From Collinsella sp. (GTDB lineage Bacteria; Actinomycetota; Coriobacteriia; Coriobacteriales; Coriobacteriaceae), in assembly GCA_019414045.1 (NCBI GenBank), contig DXMW01000022.1:1-38022 (forward strand): a DNA stretch of 38,022 bases, written 5' to 3'. Below, in pieces: positions 15,068 through 23,447 of the stretch. Under the pieces are notes generated by a model, which was not told the DNA's origin, searched no databases, and worked only from the letters and a program-made list of their open reading frames with translations. Each line of letters starts with the position of its first letter. Positions within the stretch are counted from its first letter, which is position 1. A program made the position numbers and the translations under genes.

Positions 15068-16198
15068 CTAGCAATCGATGACGTGAAGGTCATGCGGCGT
15101 CTTGGTGAAGGGCTCGTAGCCGCTCTCGGTGACCACGCCGTAGTCCTCCAGGCGCACACCGCCCACGCCGGGCAGGTAGACGCCGGGCTCCATGGTGATA
15201 ACCGAGCCGACCTCGATGATATTCTTGCTGCGGTTGAAGTTGGGCAGCTCGTGGATGTCAATGCCCACGCCGTGGCCCAGACCATGGTTATAGTAATCGC
15301 CATAGCCGGCATCGCCAATGATCTTCTTGGAAAGCTTGAAAATGTCGTTGCCCTCGACGCCCGGATGGATGGCGGCGACGCACTCCTCGTGCGCACGGCG
15401 CACGAGCGCGTACAAGTCGAGCTGCTCCTGCGTGGGCTCGCCCATCACGACGGTACGAGTCATGTCGGAGCGGTAGTCGCAATAGCCCGCGCCATAATCC
15501 ATGAGAACGAAGTCGCCCTTCTCGATCACGCGGTCGCTCGGGACGGCATGCGGGTTGGCGGTGTTGGGGCCGCTCGCCACGATGGAGCCGAAGGCCAGGC
15601 TGTCGGCGCCGTTGGCGAACATAAAGTTCTCGAGCTCGTTGCGAACCTGCTTCTCGGTCATACCGGGCTTAATATAGCCGAGCATGTGCTGGAAGGCGGC
15701 GTCGGTAATCGACTGCGCATGGCGCATGAGCTCGATCTCCTCGGCGTCCTTGATGGCGCGCATCTTGCGAATGTCGTCATGCATCAGCGGCAGCATGCAG
15801 GCGACGGAACGATCCTCAAGGCCACGCTGGATACCCTGGTAGAAGTTGATCTGCATGTCGTCCTCGACAGCGCAGACACGGCACTTGTTAGCCGCGATCT
15901 TGCCGGCGACCCAACCGGGGATGGTGCCCTCGTCCATGTCGTAGACCCAGGGGCTGCCGGCGGACGTGTTCTCCTCAAAGCTGTTGAGATAGCGTGAGTC
16001 GGTATGGAACAGGCACTGGTCGGCCGTAATAAATGCAGCGTGCGGGAACTCGAAGGTGTAGTCGAAGACGCCCTTCACGCCCGTGAGCCAACGAAGGTTG
16101 GCCTCGTCGCGCACGACGATAGCGTCGTAGCCGCGCTCAGCCATCAGGGCACGGACACGCTCGATACGACCGGCAGGACCGGCAGCAAACTCAGACAT
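15068..16198 (-). CDS. M24 metallopeptidase, Xaa-Pro aminopeptidase/dipeptidase type
   Basis: Cleaves peptides next to proline in the cytoplasm with two metal ions. The ATG at 16198 (AAAGGAA 6 bases ahead) gives 376 residues. The creatinase-like N domain (1-130) is followed by the pita-bread catalytic domain, where all five metal ligands are visible: D234 and D245 (VLMDYGAGYCDYRSDMTRT), H309 (HGLGHGVG), E337 (TMEPGVY) and E351 (RLEDYG). It precedes efp, as pepQ does in mycobacteria. It has its own promoter just past the aroB-like gene and its own terminator. Confidence 0.92.
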   Translation of the reverse strand: MSEFAAGPAGRIERVRALMAERGYDAIVVRDEANLRWLTGVKGVFDYTFEFPHAAFITADQCLFHTDSRYLNSFEENTSAGSPWVYDMDEGTIPGWVAGKIAANKCRVCAVEDDMQINFYQGIQRGLEDRSVACMLPLMHDDIRKMRAIKDAEEIELMRHAQSITDAAFQHMLGYIKPGMTEKQVRNELENFMFANGADSLAFGSIVASGPNTANPHAVPSDRVIEKGDFVLMDYGAGYCDYRSDMTRTVVMGEPTQEQLDLYALVRRAHEECVAAIHPGVEGNDIFKLSKKIIGDAGYGDYYNHGLGHGVGIDIHELPNFNRSKNIIEVGSVITMEPGVYLPGVGGVRLEDYGVVTESGYEPFTKTPHDLHVIDC

Positions 16199-16295
16199 GC
16201 AGATTCCTTTCTTATTGTCCTCATAAAAGCGGGACGGGCCTCGATCGAAAGATGGAATCGCGCGCGATTCGCAACCGATTGGAAACCCGCCCCTC

Positions 16296-16324
16296 AACAT
16301 GATACGAAAGACGATGTATGTCAA
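16296..16324 (-). promoter_or_regulatory. putative promoter of the M24 peptidase
   Basis: On the minus strand a perfect -35, TTGACA (16319-16324), is followed after 17 bases by a poor -10, CATGTT (16296-16301). It lies directly after the aroB-like stop. Confidence 0.45.
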
Positions 16325-16330
16325 TAAATC

Positions 16331-17440
16331 CTAGAGAAGTTCTTTGCGAGAAGCCAAGTATGCGTGAGCATGGCGGTCGAGAACCTCGTCCTCAACGCTC
16401 GTTAGACGAATGGCGCCGAGCGCCGCGGGCAGCGGCAACATGCTGCGGTTCGAGCGAACAAACTGCTGCCTGCGGAACTCCTCGATATATGCGGCAGGCT
16501 CCAGATCGAAGGCAAGCTCCTCGATACCAAAGTCCTCCAGGCAGTCATCGACCTCAAAGACGTAATCGATATCAAAGTCGCAGGCATCATGTGCTAGGCG
16601 CGCCTCAAAGCGCATGCCCTCGGACAGCAGCTGGTAGGCAGGAACCTGCACCGCGGCTTTGCCCAGGCAGACGCGCAGAGTACGCTCCCCTGTCTTGCCA
16701 AAATCGAGCGCATGGCGGGCGCTCGGGTTCGTGGCCATCAGTACGTCCTTACGGGCAGTCTGAGACCACTGAACGGCATTGACGAGCGCGACCTCCTCGC
16801 CCGCGAGAATCTCGGGAATGGTCTCGGTAAACTGATTCCAGCGGGACTTGCTGCTCGAAAGCATGGTGCCAACAAGTACCGCATAGCCGAGCTTGAGGTC
16901 CTCGGGGTCCGCCGCGCGTACAAGGTCGAGGTCACACACGACCAAGCCCGGCTCGGGACGGAACGCGATAGCGGGAAGCGCATGCGCCGACGAGGCGACA
17001 AGCGGCTTCATGGTCGTCGCGACCGTGAGCATGGCGTCGAACGTCGTCGGCAGCAAGGCGCACTCGGTGCGACCGCACCACTGATTGGCGCACCAGCAAA
17101 CAACCGAGCAGGTCGCCGTGTCGCCGACAGCGACAACGAGATCATCGCAGGTAATGCCGTTAGCCGACAGCGCGCCAAAGACGGTATCGGCATCGACCAG
17201 CGTAGCACCGGCAGGCGAAACCTCGAGGACGAGCGGCGACACGGCAAAACCGGCGTCAACAAGTGCATGCTCGACAACCTCGCCAAAACGCTCGGATGTG
17301 GCGTCGTTCCAAACCACCATCGCACGCTTAGGCTTGCCCACAGCCGAGGCAAACATGCGCGACAGCTCCTCGAACGCCCCCAATCCGACGCGGACATCGA
17401 CACTGCGGTTTTGGAAATTGATAAGTTGACGGCGAATCAT
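16331..17440 (-). CDS. AroB homologue (3-dehydroquinate synthase-like) lacking its metal ligands
   Basis: The 369-residue protein starts at the ATG that overlaps the aroK stop (ATGA) and keeps the AroB fold order: an N-terminal Rossmann part, DDLVVAVGDTAT (99-110) where AroB has the GGGVVGD loop, and LLPTTFDAMLTVATTMKPLVAS (129-150) where AroB has VPTTLLAQVDSSVGGKTGVN. The three zinc ligands are missing: the glutamate of the AEVIK motif is V188 in GYAVLVG, GHTFGHAIE is GKTGERTLR (248-256), and HGEAVA is LSEGMRF (272-278). It therefore cannot be a standard DHQ synthase. A cluster of five cysteines (111, 115, 117, 122, 127) is new. The frame is intact and well placed after aroK, so it is probably expressed with a changed or regulatory role. 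Annotation pipelines will likely call it aroB. Confidence 0.75.
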   Translation of the reverse strand: MIRRQLINFQNRSVDVRVGLGAFEELSRMFASAVGKPKRAMVVWNDATSERFGEVVEHALVDAGFAVSPLVLEVSPAGATLVDADTVFGALSANGITCDDLVVAVGDTATCSVVCWCANQWCGRTECALLPTTFDAMLTVATTMKPLVASSAHALPAIAFRPEPGLVVCDLDLVRAADPEDLKLGYAVLVGTMLSSSKSRWNQFTETIPEILAGEEVALVNAVQWSQTARKDVLMATNPSARHALDFGKTGERTLRVCLGKAAVQVPAYQLLSEGMRFEARLAHDACDFDIDYVFEVDDCLEDFGIEELAFDLEPAAYIEEFRRQQFVRSNRSMLPLPAALGAIRLTSVEDEVLDRHAHAYLASRKELL

Positions 17441-17970
17441 AGCAGTCCACGCTCCAAAAGCATCTCGGCACAAAGGTAGGAAACGTCCTCGAAGGACTTG
17501 TTGCGAATATCAAGGGTAATATCGGCCGCCTGGCGATACAGCGGACGGCGATGCTCAAACAAGCGCGCAGCGTGCTCGGGCGAGCGGAAATCGGGCCGGG
17601 TATCGGAGCGACGAATCTGGCGCAACGAGTCCTCAAAGTCGCCTTCGAGGTACACGCATGTACCCATCTCGTGCATCAGCTCAATGTTCACCGGCGTCTC
17701 GACGATGCCGCCCCCGCACGATACCAGCAGGCTGCGCTCGCTTTGAAGCGAACGGAGTGCCGAGGTCTCGAGCTCGCGAAAACGATCCTCGCCCTCGGTC
17801 TCAAATATCTCGGTCACCGACTTGCCGCATCGACGCACAACCAAGCGATCGGTATCGATGAATCGACGCTTGAACATAGTGCCCACATTGCGCGCAAGCG
17901 TCGACTTGCCCGCGCCCAAAAAGCCGATAAAGAAGATATGGTCGCAGCCGTGTTTGATGTGCTGAGACAT
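17437..17970 (-). CDS. aroK: shikimate kinase
   Basis: Phosphorylates shikimate with ATP in the aromatic amino acid pathway. The 177 residues have Walker A GFLGAGKST, the shikimate-binding aspartates in FIDTDRLV, the FRELE arginine motif, the SCGGGIV loop, an arginine-rich lid (RRSDTRPDFRS) and RRPLYRQAAD. All residues needed for activity appear present. It is coupled by a 4-base overlap to the aroB-like gene and follows yqeG by 8 bases. No other shikimate gene is in the window, although in other actinobacteria aroE, aroC and aroQ lie in this same neighbourhood. Confidence 0.92.
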   Translation of the reverse strand: MSQHIKHGCDHIFFIGFLGAGKSTLARNVGTMFKRRFIDTDRLVVRRCGKSVTEIFETEGEDRFRELETSALRSLQSERSLLVSCGGGIVETPVNIELMHEMGTCVYLEGDFEDSLRQIRRSDTRPDFRSPEHAARLFEHRRPLYRQAADITLDIRNKSFEDVSYLCAEMLLERGLL

Positions 17971-17978
17971 GGCGAAAC

Positions 17979-18476
17979 CTATTCCTCGCAGGGAAGGTCG
18001 CGCAGGGCCCGGCGCTCAAAGATACGGAAGATCTGCGTGTACCACAGGTCCTGGGTTGCCTGCGGCTTGACCAGAATGGTGTCAACGCCGGCAAAATTAC
18101 CGCTCCACACGTCCGTGTACAGCTGATCGCCGATCAGCACCGCCTCGTCTGCCGTGGCGCCGAGGCGCTTAAGACCCGCCTTCAAGGCAAACGGGGCGGG
18201 CTTCATGGCGTGGCTAATGGCCTCGAGTCCCAGCTCGCGTGCAGAGCTCATGACCTGGTCGCGATGCCAGTTGTTGGACACCATGCACAGCTTAAAGCCT
18301 TTGGCGCAGGCGGCGTCGAGCCAAGCGGAAACCGCAGTGGGAACCTGCTCGGTGTCGCGCGGCACCAGAGTGTTATCGCGATCGAGCAGAATGGCGCGTT
18401 TGCCGTCGGCCCACAGGGTATCAAGGTCGATGCGATCGACCGAGGCAACGTATCGTTTGGGGCTAAAAATCCTCAT
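17979..18476 (-). CDS. YqeG family HAD IIIA-type phosphatase
   Basis: A 165-residue cytoplasmic HAD hydrolase. D32 and D34 form the nucleophile motif LLDRDNTLVP, VSNNW is motif II, the lysine of HAMKPAP motif III, and IGDQLYTDVWSGN motif IV. Substrate unknown; homologues include Bacillus YqeG and the phosphatidylglycerophosphate phosphatases of plants and cyanobacteria. The start at the ATG at 18476, one base after the mltG stop, gives the usual YqeG beginning (SPKRYVASV); a much longer in-frame upstream reading is a shadow of mltG. Confidence 0.88.
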   Translation of the reverse strand: MRIFSPKRYVASVDRIDLDTLWADGKRAILLDRDNTLVPRDTEQVPTAVSAWLDAACAKGFKLCMVSNNWHRDQVMSSARELGLEAISHAMKPAPFALKAGLKRLGATADEAVLIGDQLYTDVWSGNFAGVDTILVKPQATQDLWYTQIFRIFERRALRDLPCEE

Positions 18477-18477
18477 G

Positions 18478-19911
18478 CTAATTCCAAGACTGTTGATGCT
18501 CTTCGTAGGTTTGCGAGAAGTACTCCTCGTCCTGCGTAATGTAGAAATACAGGTCATCGGAGTCGGTCGGCTCAAGCGTGGCCTTGAGTGCCTCGAGCGA
18601 CGGAGAGCAGATGGGCGTGGGTGGCAGGCCCTCGTGCTTATAGGTGTTATACGGGCTATCGCTCTGCAGGTCGTCGGCGGTAACCTCGCCACCGGTGACA
18701 TACATCATGGTCGCATCGCTGTTGAGATAGCGCAGACCGTCGAGCTTGCCTGCAAGGCGGTTGTAGAAGACCGAGGCCACGTGCGCACGTTGATCGGCGT
18801 TGAGGCCCTCGCGCTCAACGATAGAGGCCAAGTTAACGATGTCGTAGTCGGACATCTCCACACCGTAGCGCTCCTTGATCTTGGCTTCGCAGCTCGCAAA
18901 GTCAAGCGACTTGTACTCAGTCTTAAACTGATCGAGCATGGCGCGAATCACGTCATCGGCCGTCGGCGAATCACCCAACGAATAGGTCTTGGGGAACAAG
19001 AAACCCTCGAGCGAGTCGTTGGCGGCGCCCTTAAGGAAGCTATAGTCGTCCACGTAGTTGGAGGCCTTGGCCTGGTTGAGGAAGTCTTCCTTAGAGATGC
19101 TGTCGTAGGCCTGGGCCACGCGGTCGGCGACTTGATCGACTGTCAGACCCTCAGGGATAGTCAGCGCATTGGAGCCCGCGTTGGGGCCTTCCATGAGCTG
19201 CTGAACAACCTTGGTCGCATCCATGAGTGTGGTGAACGAGTAGGTGCCAGGCTTAAGCGACATATCGGCGTTAAGCTTTTTCACCGCCGCGTAGTAATCC
19301 TTGGGATTTTCGACGATATGGTTCTCGGAGAGAATCGAGGCGATCGTATCGCCCGAAGCACCGTCGGGAATGGTCACCGTAACTTGCTGGCCAGCAGCGA
19401 CTTTCGCATCCTCACCGGCAAAGAAGCCCTTAACGGCAGGTACGACAAAGAAAGCGATAGTAGCAAGCGCGATTACGGCCACCACAACGCCGATGATCAT
19501 AGGAACCGGAGAACTCTTCTTTTGAGCACCGCGACGAGCATGCGTGTTGTAGCTCGAGCGAGTCGCCGGAGCAACGCCATGCGAACCGCGAGCGTGATGC
19601 GAATGCGATTGGGGGGCCTGCGTTCGCTGGGTAGGTGCCTGTTGCTTAAAGCGAGCACCGCCTGCAGGCTGAGCCGAACGAGCAGTGGGCTGCTGAGCCG
19701 CGTGAGAAGCCGGATACTGAACCGAACGAGCAGAAGGCTGCTGACCCGTCCGTTGAACAGGTTGGGCCGAACGAGAGGAGGACTGCACCGGGCGCGCGGC
19801 AGGCTGAGCTGCGCGCTGCGTCGGCTGTGCCGGACGCTGGCCAGGCTGGGCAGGGCGCGGCACAGGCTGACGTGTACGAATCGGCTGGCGCGGATCGGAA
19901 GCGCTAGGCAT
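18478..19911 (-). CDS. mltG: endolytic murein transglycosylase MltG (YceG-like)
   Basis: Cuts nascent peptidoglycan strands at the membrane. The ATG at 19911 (GGAGGT 5 bases ahead, overlapping the ruvX end by 8 bases) gives 477 residues. Residues 1-135 are a low-complexity cytoplasmic region rich in Q, P, A, R and S with repeated AQP and QR units. One membrane helix follows (about 137-160), then the extracellular LysM-like and YceG domains. The catalytic glutamate lies in ASIVEREGLNADQ, and downstream are VFYNRL and LPPTPICSPS. The position between ruvX and aro genes is the standard actinobacterial one. Confidence 0.93.
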   Translation of the reverse strand: MPSASDPRQPIRTRQPVPRPAQPGQRPAQPTQRAAQPAARPVQSSSRSAQPVQRTGQQPSARSVQYPASHAAQQPTARSAQPAGGARFKQQAPTQRTQAPQSHSHHARGSHGVAPATRSSYNTHARRGAQKKSSPVPMIIGVVVAVIALATIAFFVVPAVKGFFAGEDAKVAAGQQVTVTIPDGASGDTIASILSENHIVENPKDYYAAVKKLNADMSLKPGTYSFTTLMDATKVVQQLMEGPNAGSNALTIPEGLTVDQVADRVAQAYDSISKEDFLNQAKASNYVDDYSFLKGAANDSLEGFLFPKTYSLGDSPTADDVIRAMLDQFKTEYKSLDFASCEAKIKERYGVEMSDYDIVNLASIVEREGLNADQRAHVASVFYNRLAGKLDGLRYLNSDATMMYVTGGEVTADDLQSDSPYNTYKHEGLPPTPICSPSLEALKATLEPTDSDDLYFYITQDEEYFSQTYEEHQQSWN

Positions 19912-20332
19912 GCGAGACCTCCTCGTTTTTACGATCAAGCCACGTCTGCAAAAACAGGCTGGCGGCAATCATGTCAATCTTGCCCCTCATCTGCTTTTCG
20001 TTGAGGCCCTGCTCGCGCAGGATACGCTTGGCCTCTTGCGAGGACAGGCGCTCGTCCTCAAACTCCAACGGAAGATCGAGCTCGTCGGCAATCTTTTGCG
20101 CAACAGCGGCAACACGCTCGGCCTGGGGACCGGGCTCACCGGCCATGGTCAGGGGACGCCCACTTACCAGGATATCGGGCTCATAGTCCTCGACCAGATA
20201 GCGGAACGTCTTGGCCATACCGGTGACCTCTGCAGCCGGGAGCACCTTGACAGGCATCGCCATCTTGCCATCACGGCTCGAGACGGCGATGCCGATCCTG
20301 GTCTCCCCTATGTCCAGCGCAAGCGCGACCAC
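19904..20332 (-). CDS. ruvX: RuvX/YqgF family RNase H-fold nuclease (putative pre-16S rRNA nuclease)
   Basis: A 142-residue cytoplasmic protein with the RNase H-like start ALALDIGETRIGIAVS (catalytic D7), the DERLSSQEA motif (second acidic residue) and a C-terminal KIDMIAASLFLQTWLD motif (third). The family is called Holliday-junction resolvase-like but is best supported in E. coli as processing the 16S 5' end. The start codon is GTG. It follows alaS by 17 bases and overlaps mltG. Confidence 0.92.
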   Translation of the reverse strand: MVALALDIGETRIGIAVSSRDGKMAMPVKVLPAAEVTGMAKTFRYLVEDYEPDILVSGRPLTMAGEPGPQAERVAAVAQKIADELDLPLEFEDERLSSQEAKRILREQGLNEKQMRGKIDMIAASLFLQTWLDRKNEEVSHA

Positions 20333-20349
20333 AGCGACTACCTAGATTC

Positions 20350-23007
20350 TTAGGCGCCGAGCGCGGTCTTAGCGGCCGCGAGGGCATCGGCGATGCCGGC
20401 GGCATTCTTGCCACCGGCCTGGGCCATGTTGGGACGGCCGCCACCGCGACCGTCGACCAGGCCCGCGATCTGCTTGATCACGTTACCGGCGTGGAAACCG
20501 GCCTTGACGGCGTCATCGGAGCCGGCGGCGAGCAGGGCCGGGGTGCCCTTCTCGGTCACGCTGGCGACGACGCAGGCGACAGGACCGGCGACCTTCTGGT
20601 GCACGGTATCCCAGACGTTGCGCAGGTCGGCAGCCTCAAGGCCCTGGAGCTCAGCGACGACGAGCTTGTAGCCGTCGAGCTCAACGGCGCCCTCGATGGC
20701 GCTGGAGATAGCGTCGGAGGAGCCACCGGTCAGCGCCTTCTTGAGCTTGTTGGAAGTCTCGCGCAGCTCGGCCTGCAGGTTCTCCACGCGGGCGGGAACC
20801 TCATCCACGCGGCACTTGAGCGCAGCAGCGGCGGCGTCGACGAGCGCCAGACGGTCGGCCATGTAGTCGAGAGCACCCTTAGAGGTCACGGCCTCAATAC
20901 GGCGGACGTTGGAGCCCGTAGAGGACTCGGAAATGATCTTGAACAGGCCGATCTCGGCGGTGTTGGCAGCGTGCGTGCCACCGCAGAGTTCGCGGGAGAA
21001 CGGCTGGTCCTCGGCGCCCACGGAGACAACGCGGACGACGTCGCCATACTTCTCACCAAACAGGGCGACAGCACCGGCGGACTTGGCCTCGTCAATGCCC
21101 ATGACGCGGGTCAAGACCGGCTTGGAGGCGAAGATCTGCTGGTTGACCAGGTCCTCGACAGCCTTGAGCTGCTCGGAGGACAGGGCCTCGAAGTGCGTGA
21201 AGTCAAAGCGCAGGTGCTCAGGCGTCACCAGCGAGCCGGCCTGGGAGACATGCTCGCCCAGGACCTGCTTAAGCGCGGCGTCGAGCAGGTGCGTGGCGGT
21301 GTGGTTGCGGCGCAGGAAGCCACGGCGCTCGGCGTCAAGCGTGGCGGTCACAGCGGCACCGACAGTCAGCGTGCCATCGACAACGTGCGCGACGTGGGTA
21401 TACAGACCGTTGTGGTTCTTGGTGTCGGCAACGGTCAGAACAACGCCCTCGGCGGAAAGCTTGCCGGCATCGCCTTGCTGGCCACCCATCTCGGCATAGA
21501 ACGGGGTGCGGTCGAGAACGACCTCGACGTCCTCGCCGGCGGCAGCGGACTCGACGGACTCGCCGTTGCGCACGATGGCAACAACCTTGGCGCCTACGAT
21601 CACATCGTTGTCATAGCCGTCGAACTCGGTCGCGGCAACCTTGTCGGAAAGCTCGACCCACACGTCATTGAAGCTGCCCCAGGCATCGCCCTTAGCGTTG
21701 GCGCGAGCGCGGGCCTTCTGGTCCTCCATGCAGGCGGTGAAACCGTCCATGTCGACGTCGTGGCCAGCAGCGCCGGCAATCTCGACGGTCAGGTCGATGG
21801 GGAAACCAAAGGTGTCGTGCAGCTTAAAGGCAACGTCGCCCGGAAGGACAGCGCCGTCGGCGAGCGCGGCCAGGGCCTCGTCAAGGTAAATGTGGCCGTT
21901 GTCGAGCGTCGTTGAGAAACGCTCCTCCTCGGAGGCGACGATGCCCTTAACGAGCGCGACGTTCTTGAGCAGCTCGGGATAAGCCTCGCCCATCTGAGCG
22001 TTGACCTCGTCGATGAACTTGGTCAGGAAGGCGCCCTCGATGCCCAACAGACGACCGTGGAACACGGCACGGCGGAGCAGGCGGCGAAGGACGTACTCGC
22101 GACCCTCGTTGCCGGGCAGGATGCCGTCGGAGATCATAAAGTCGACGGCACGGGAGTGGTCGGCGATGATGCGCAGGGAGCGGCTAGCACCGGAGTAATC
22201 GTCGGCGTCATAGGTCTTGCCGCTGATCTTCTCGCCCAGCTTGATGAGGTGCTGCATCAGATCGCCGTCGTAGTTAGCGGTCTTGTGCTGCATGATGGCG
22301 GCCATGCGCTCCAGACCCATGCCCGTATCGAGGTTGCGGTGCGGCAGCTCCGGCATGGAGCCATCCTCCTGGCGGTCGTACTGGGTAAAGACGAGATTCC
22401 AGAACTCCAGGAAGCGGTCGCAGTCGCAGCCGGGCTTGCAGTCGGGGCTGCCGCAGCCGACCTCCTCGCCCATGTCAAAGTAGATCTCGGAGCACGGACC
22501 GCAGGGGCCGGTGGGGCCAGCGGCCCAGAAGTTGTCGTCCTCGCCCAGGCGGGAGATGTGATCCTCGGCAACGCCCAGGGAGCGCCACACGTCATGGGTC
22601 TCGTCGTCCTCGGTAAAGACGGTGAAGTACAGGCGATCGAGCGGCAGCTTGAACTCCTTGGTAATGAGCTCAAAGGCCCAAGCGCAGGCCTGCTGCTTGG
22701 AGACGCCGCCAAAGGAGAAGTCGCCGAGCATCTCGAAGAAGGACAGGTGACGGCCGTCTTCGCCGATGCAATCGATGTCGTTGGTGCGGACGCACTTCTG
22801 GCAGGAGATCGCGCCGATCTCCTTCATGGTCTTCTTGCCCTGGTAGTACTCCTTAAACTGGTTCATACCGGCGTTGGCAAGCAGCAGCGAAGGGTCGTCG
22901 GGGACGAGGGACGAAGAAGGATAGAGCTTAAGACCGCGCTCCTCAAAGAAGTTGAGGAACTTAGAGCGGATCTCGGCCGTAGTCATTGACGGGTAGTCAG
23001 CACTCAT
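20350..23007 (-). CDS. alaS: alanyl-tRNA synthetase
   Basis: Charges tRNA-Ala and edits mischarged serine and glycine. The ATG at 23007 (GAGGAG 9 bases ahead) gives 885 residues; an upstream in-frame extension lies inside the promoter. Catalytic domain: the class II core begins EIRSKFLNFFEERGLKLYPSSSLVP. Editing domain: HTATHLLDAALKQ and the zinc-site CGGTHAANT. The C-terminal C-Ala region ends GGGGRPNMAQAGGKN-like as RGGGRPNMAQAGG. It leads the alaS-ruvX-mltG-yqeG-aroK run and has a promoter 47-75 bases ahead. No T-box is seen in its short leader. Confidence 0.96.
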   Translation of the reverse strand: MSADYPSMTTAEIRSKFLNFFEERGLKLYPSSSLVPDDPSLLLANAGMNQFKEYYQGKKTMKEIGAISCQKCVRTNDIDCIGEDGRHLSFFEMLGDFSFGGVSKQQACAWAFELITKEFKLPLDRLYFTVFTEDDETHDVWRSLGVAEDHISRLGEDDNFWAAGPTGPCGPCSEIYFDMGEEVGCGSPDCKPGCDCDRFLEFWNLVFTQYDRQEDGSMPELPHRNLDTGMGLERMAAIMQHKTANYDGDLMQHLIKLGEKISGKTYDADDYSGASRSLRIIADHSRAVDFMISDGILPGNEGREYVLRRLLRRAVFHGRLLGIEGAFLTKFIDEVNAQMGEAYPELLKNVALVKGIVASEEERFSTTLDNGHIYLDEALAALADGAVLPGDVAFKLHDTFGFPIDLTVEIAGAAGHDVDMDGFTACMEDQKARARANAKGDAWGSFNDVWVELSDKVAATEFDGYDNDVIVGAKVVAIVRNGESVESAAAGEDVEVVLDRTPFYAEMGGQQGDAGKLSAEGVVLTVADTKNHNGLYTHVAHVVDGTLTVGAAVTATLDAERRGFLRRNHTATHLLDAALKQVLGEHVSQAGSLVTPEHLRFDFTHFEALSSEQLKAVEDLVNQQIFASKPVLTRVMGIDEAKSAGAVALFGEKYGDVVRVVSVGAEDQPFSRELCGGTHAANTAEIGLFKIISESSTGSNVRRIEAVTSKGALDYMADRLALVDAAAAALKCRVDEVPARVENLQAELRETSNKLKKALTGGSSDAISSAIEGAVELDGYKLVVAELQGLEAADLRNVWDTVHQKVAGPVACVVASVTEKGTPALLAAGSDDAVKAGFHAGNVIKQIAGLVDGRGGGRPNMAQAGGKNAAGIADALAAAKTALGA

Positions 23008-23053
23008 AGAGGGAATCTCCTCGGTTTCACATCGAAACAGTTCAAACGTAACG

Positions 23054-23081
23054 ATATTACCATCCCACCGCGCCTGTGCAA
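23054..23081 (-). promoter_or_regulatory. alaS promoter
   Basis: On the minus strand -35 TTGCAC (23076-23081), a 16-base spacer and -10 TAATAT (23054-23059). The predicted start is about 40 bases before the alaS ATG. The -35 touches the T run of the terminator just upstream. Confidence 0.65.
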
Positions 23082-23108
23082 AAAAGAGGGCCGCCAAACA
23101 GCGACCCT
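23080..23108 (-). terminator. terminator on the minus strand ahead of alaS
   Basis: AGGG-CCGC (23087-23094) pairs with GCGA-CCCT (23101-23108), with one mismatch, and six T follow on the minus strand. It lies beyond a plus-strand gene, so it would stop minus-strand transcripts coming from the sigB operon before they enter the alaS promoter. Confidence 0.6.
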
Positions 23109-23201
23109 ACAGCGAAAGTGCACGTTATTTAGTACTGTGCGATCCTTTGAAAAAGGGCTGCTGTAGAATTACATATAAGAGTCACCCGGAAGGAGCGATC
23201 G

Positions 23202-23441
23202 ATGAAAAGCAAACGATTTTTCCTCAATGCACTTCTGTTAGCGGCACTTTTAACGCTTTTGGCTTTCACCTGCTGGTACGCAAACCAACCAGCATTTGGC
23301 TACGTGTTGTATGCAGTAATGTCCGGCGATAAGGCTTATTACACTCTACGTGCAATTGACATTCTCTTTTTCTATGTTGCCGGCCCCTTATCAATCGCTC
23401 TGCTCGCGTTTCTTGTCATTTACAACTTCAAGAAACGTTAA
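23202..23441 (+). CDS. small two-helix membrane protein, unknown function
   Basis: The 79-residue frame starts MKSKRFFLNALLLAALL and has a ribosome binding site, AAGGAG, 6-7 bases ahead. It has two strongly hydrophobic stretches (about 7-24 and 51-73), a short loop between with GDKAYYTLRAID, and a basic C-terminus (NFKKR), so both ends are probably cytoplasmic. I do not recognise a family. It is the only plus-strand gene between 9750 and 36418, and its base composition is more AT-rich than its neighbours, which suggests late acquisition. It ends 6 bases from the convergent exporter stop. Confidence 0.65.
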   Translation: MKSKRFFLNALLLAALLTLLAFTCWYANQPAFGYVLYAVMSGDKAYYTLRAIDILFFYVAGPLSIALLAFLVIYNFKKR

Positions 23442-23447
23442 TAGGAC

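Noticed and set aside
23008..23110. Possible T-box or attenuator for alaS
   Set aside because: A terminator is present, but it lies upstream of a good alaS promoter, no Stem I or T-box core is seen, and the leader is only about 40 bases.
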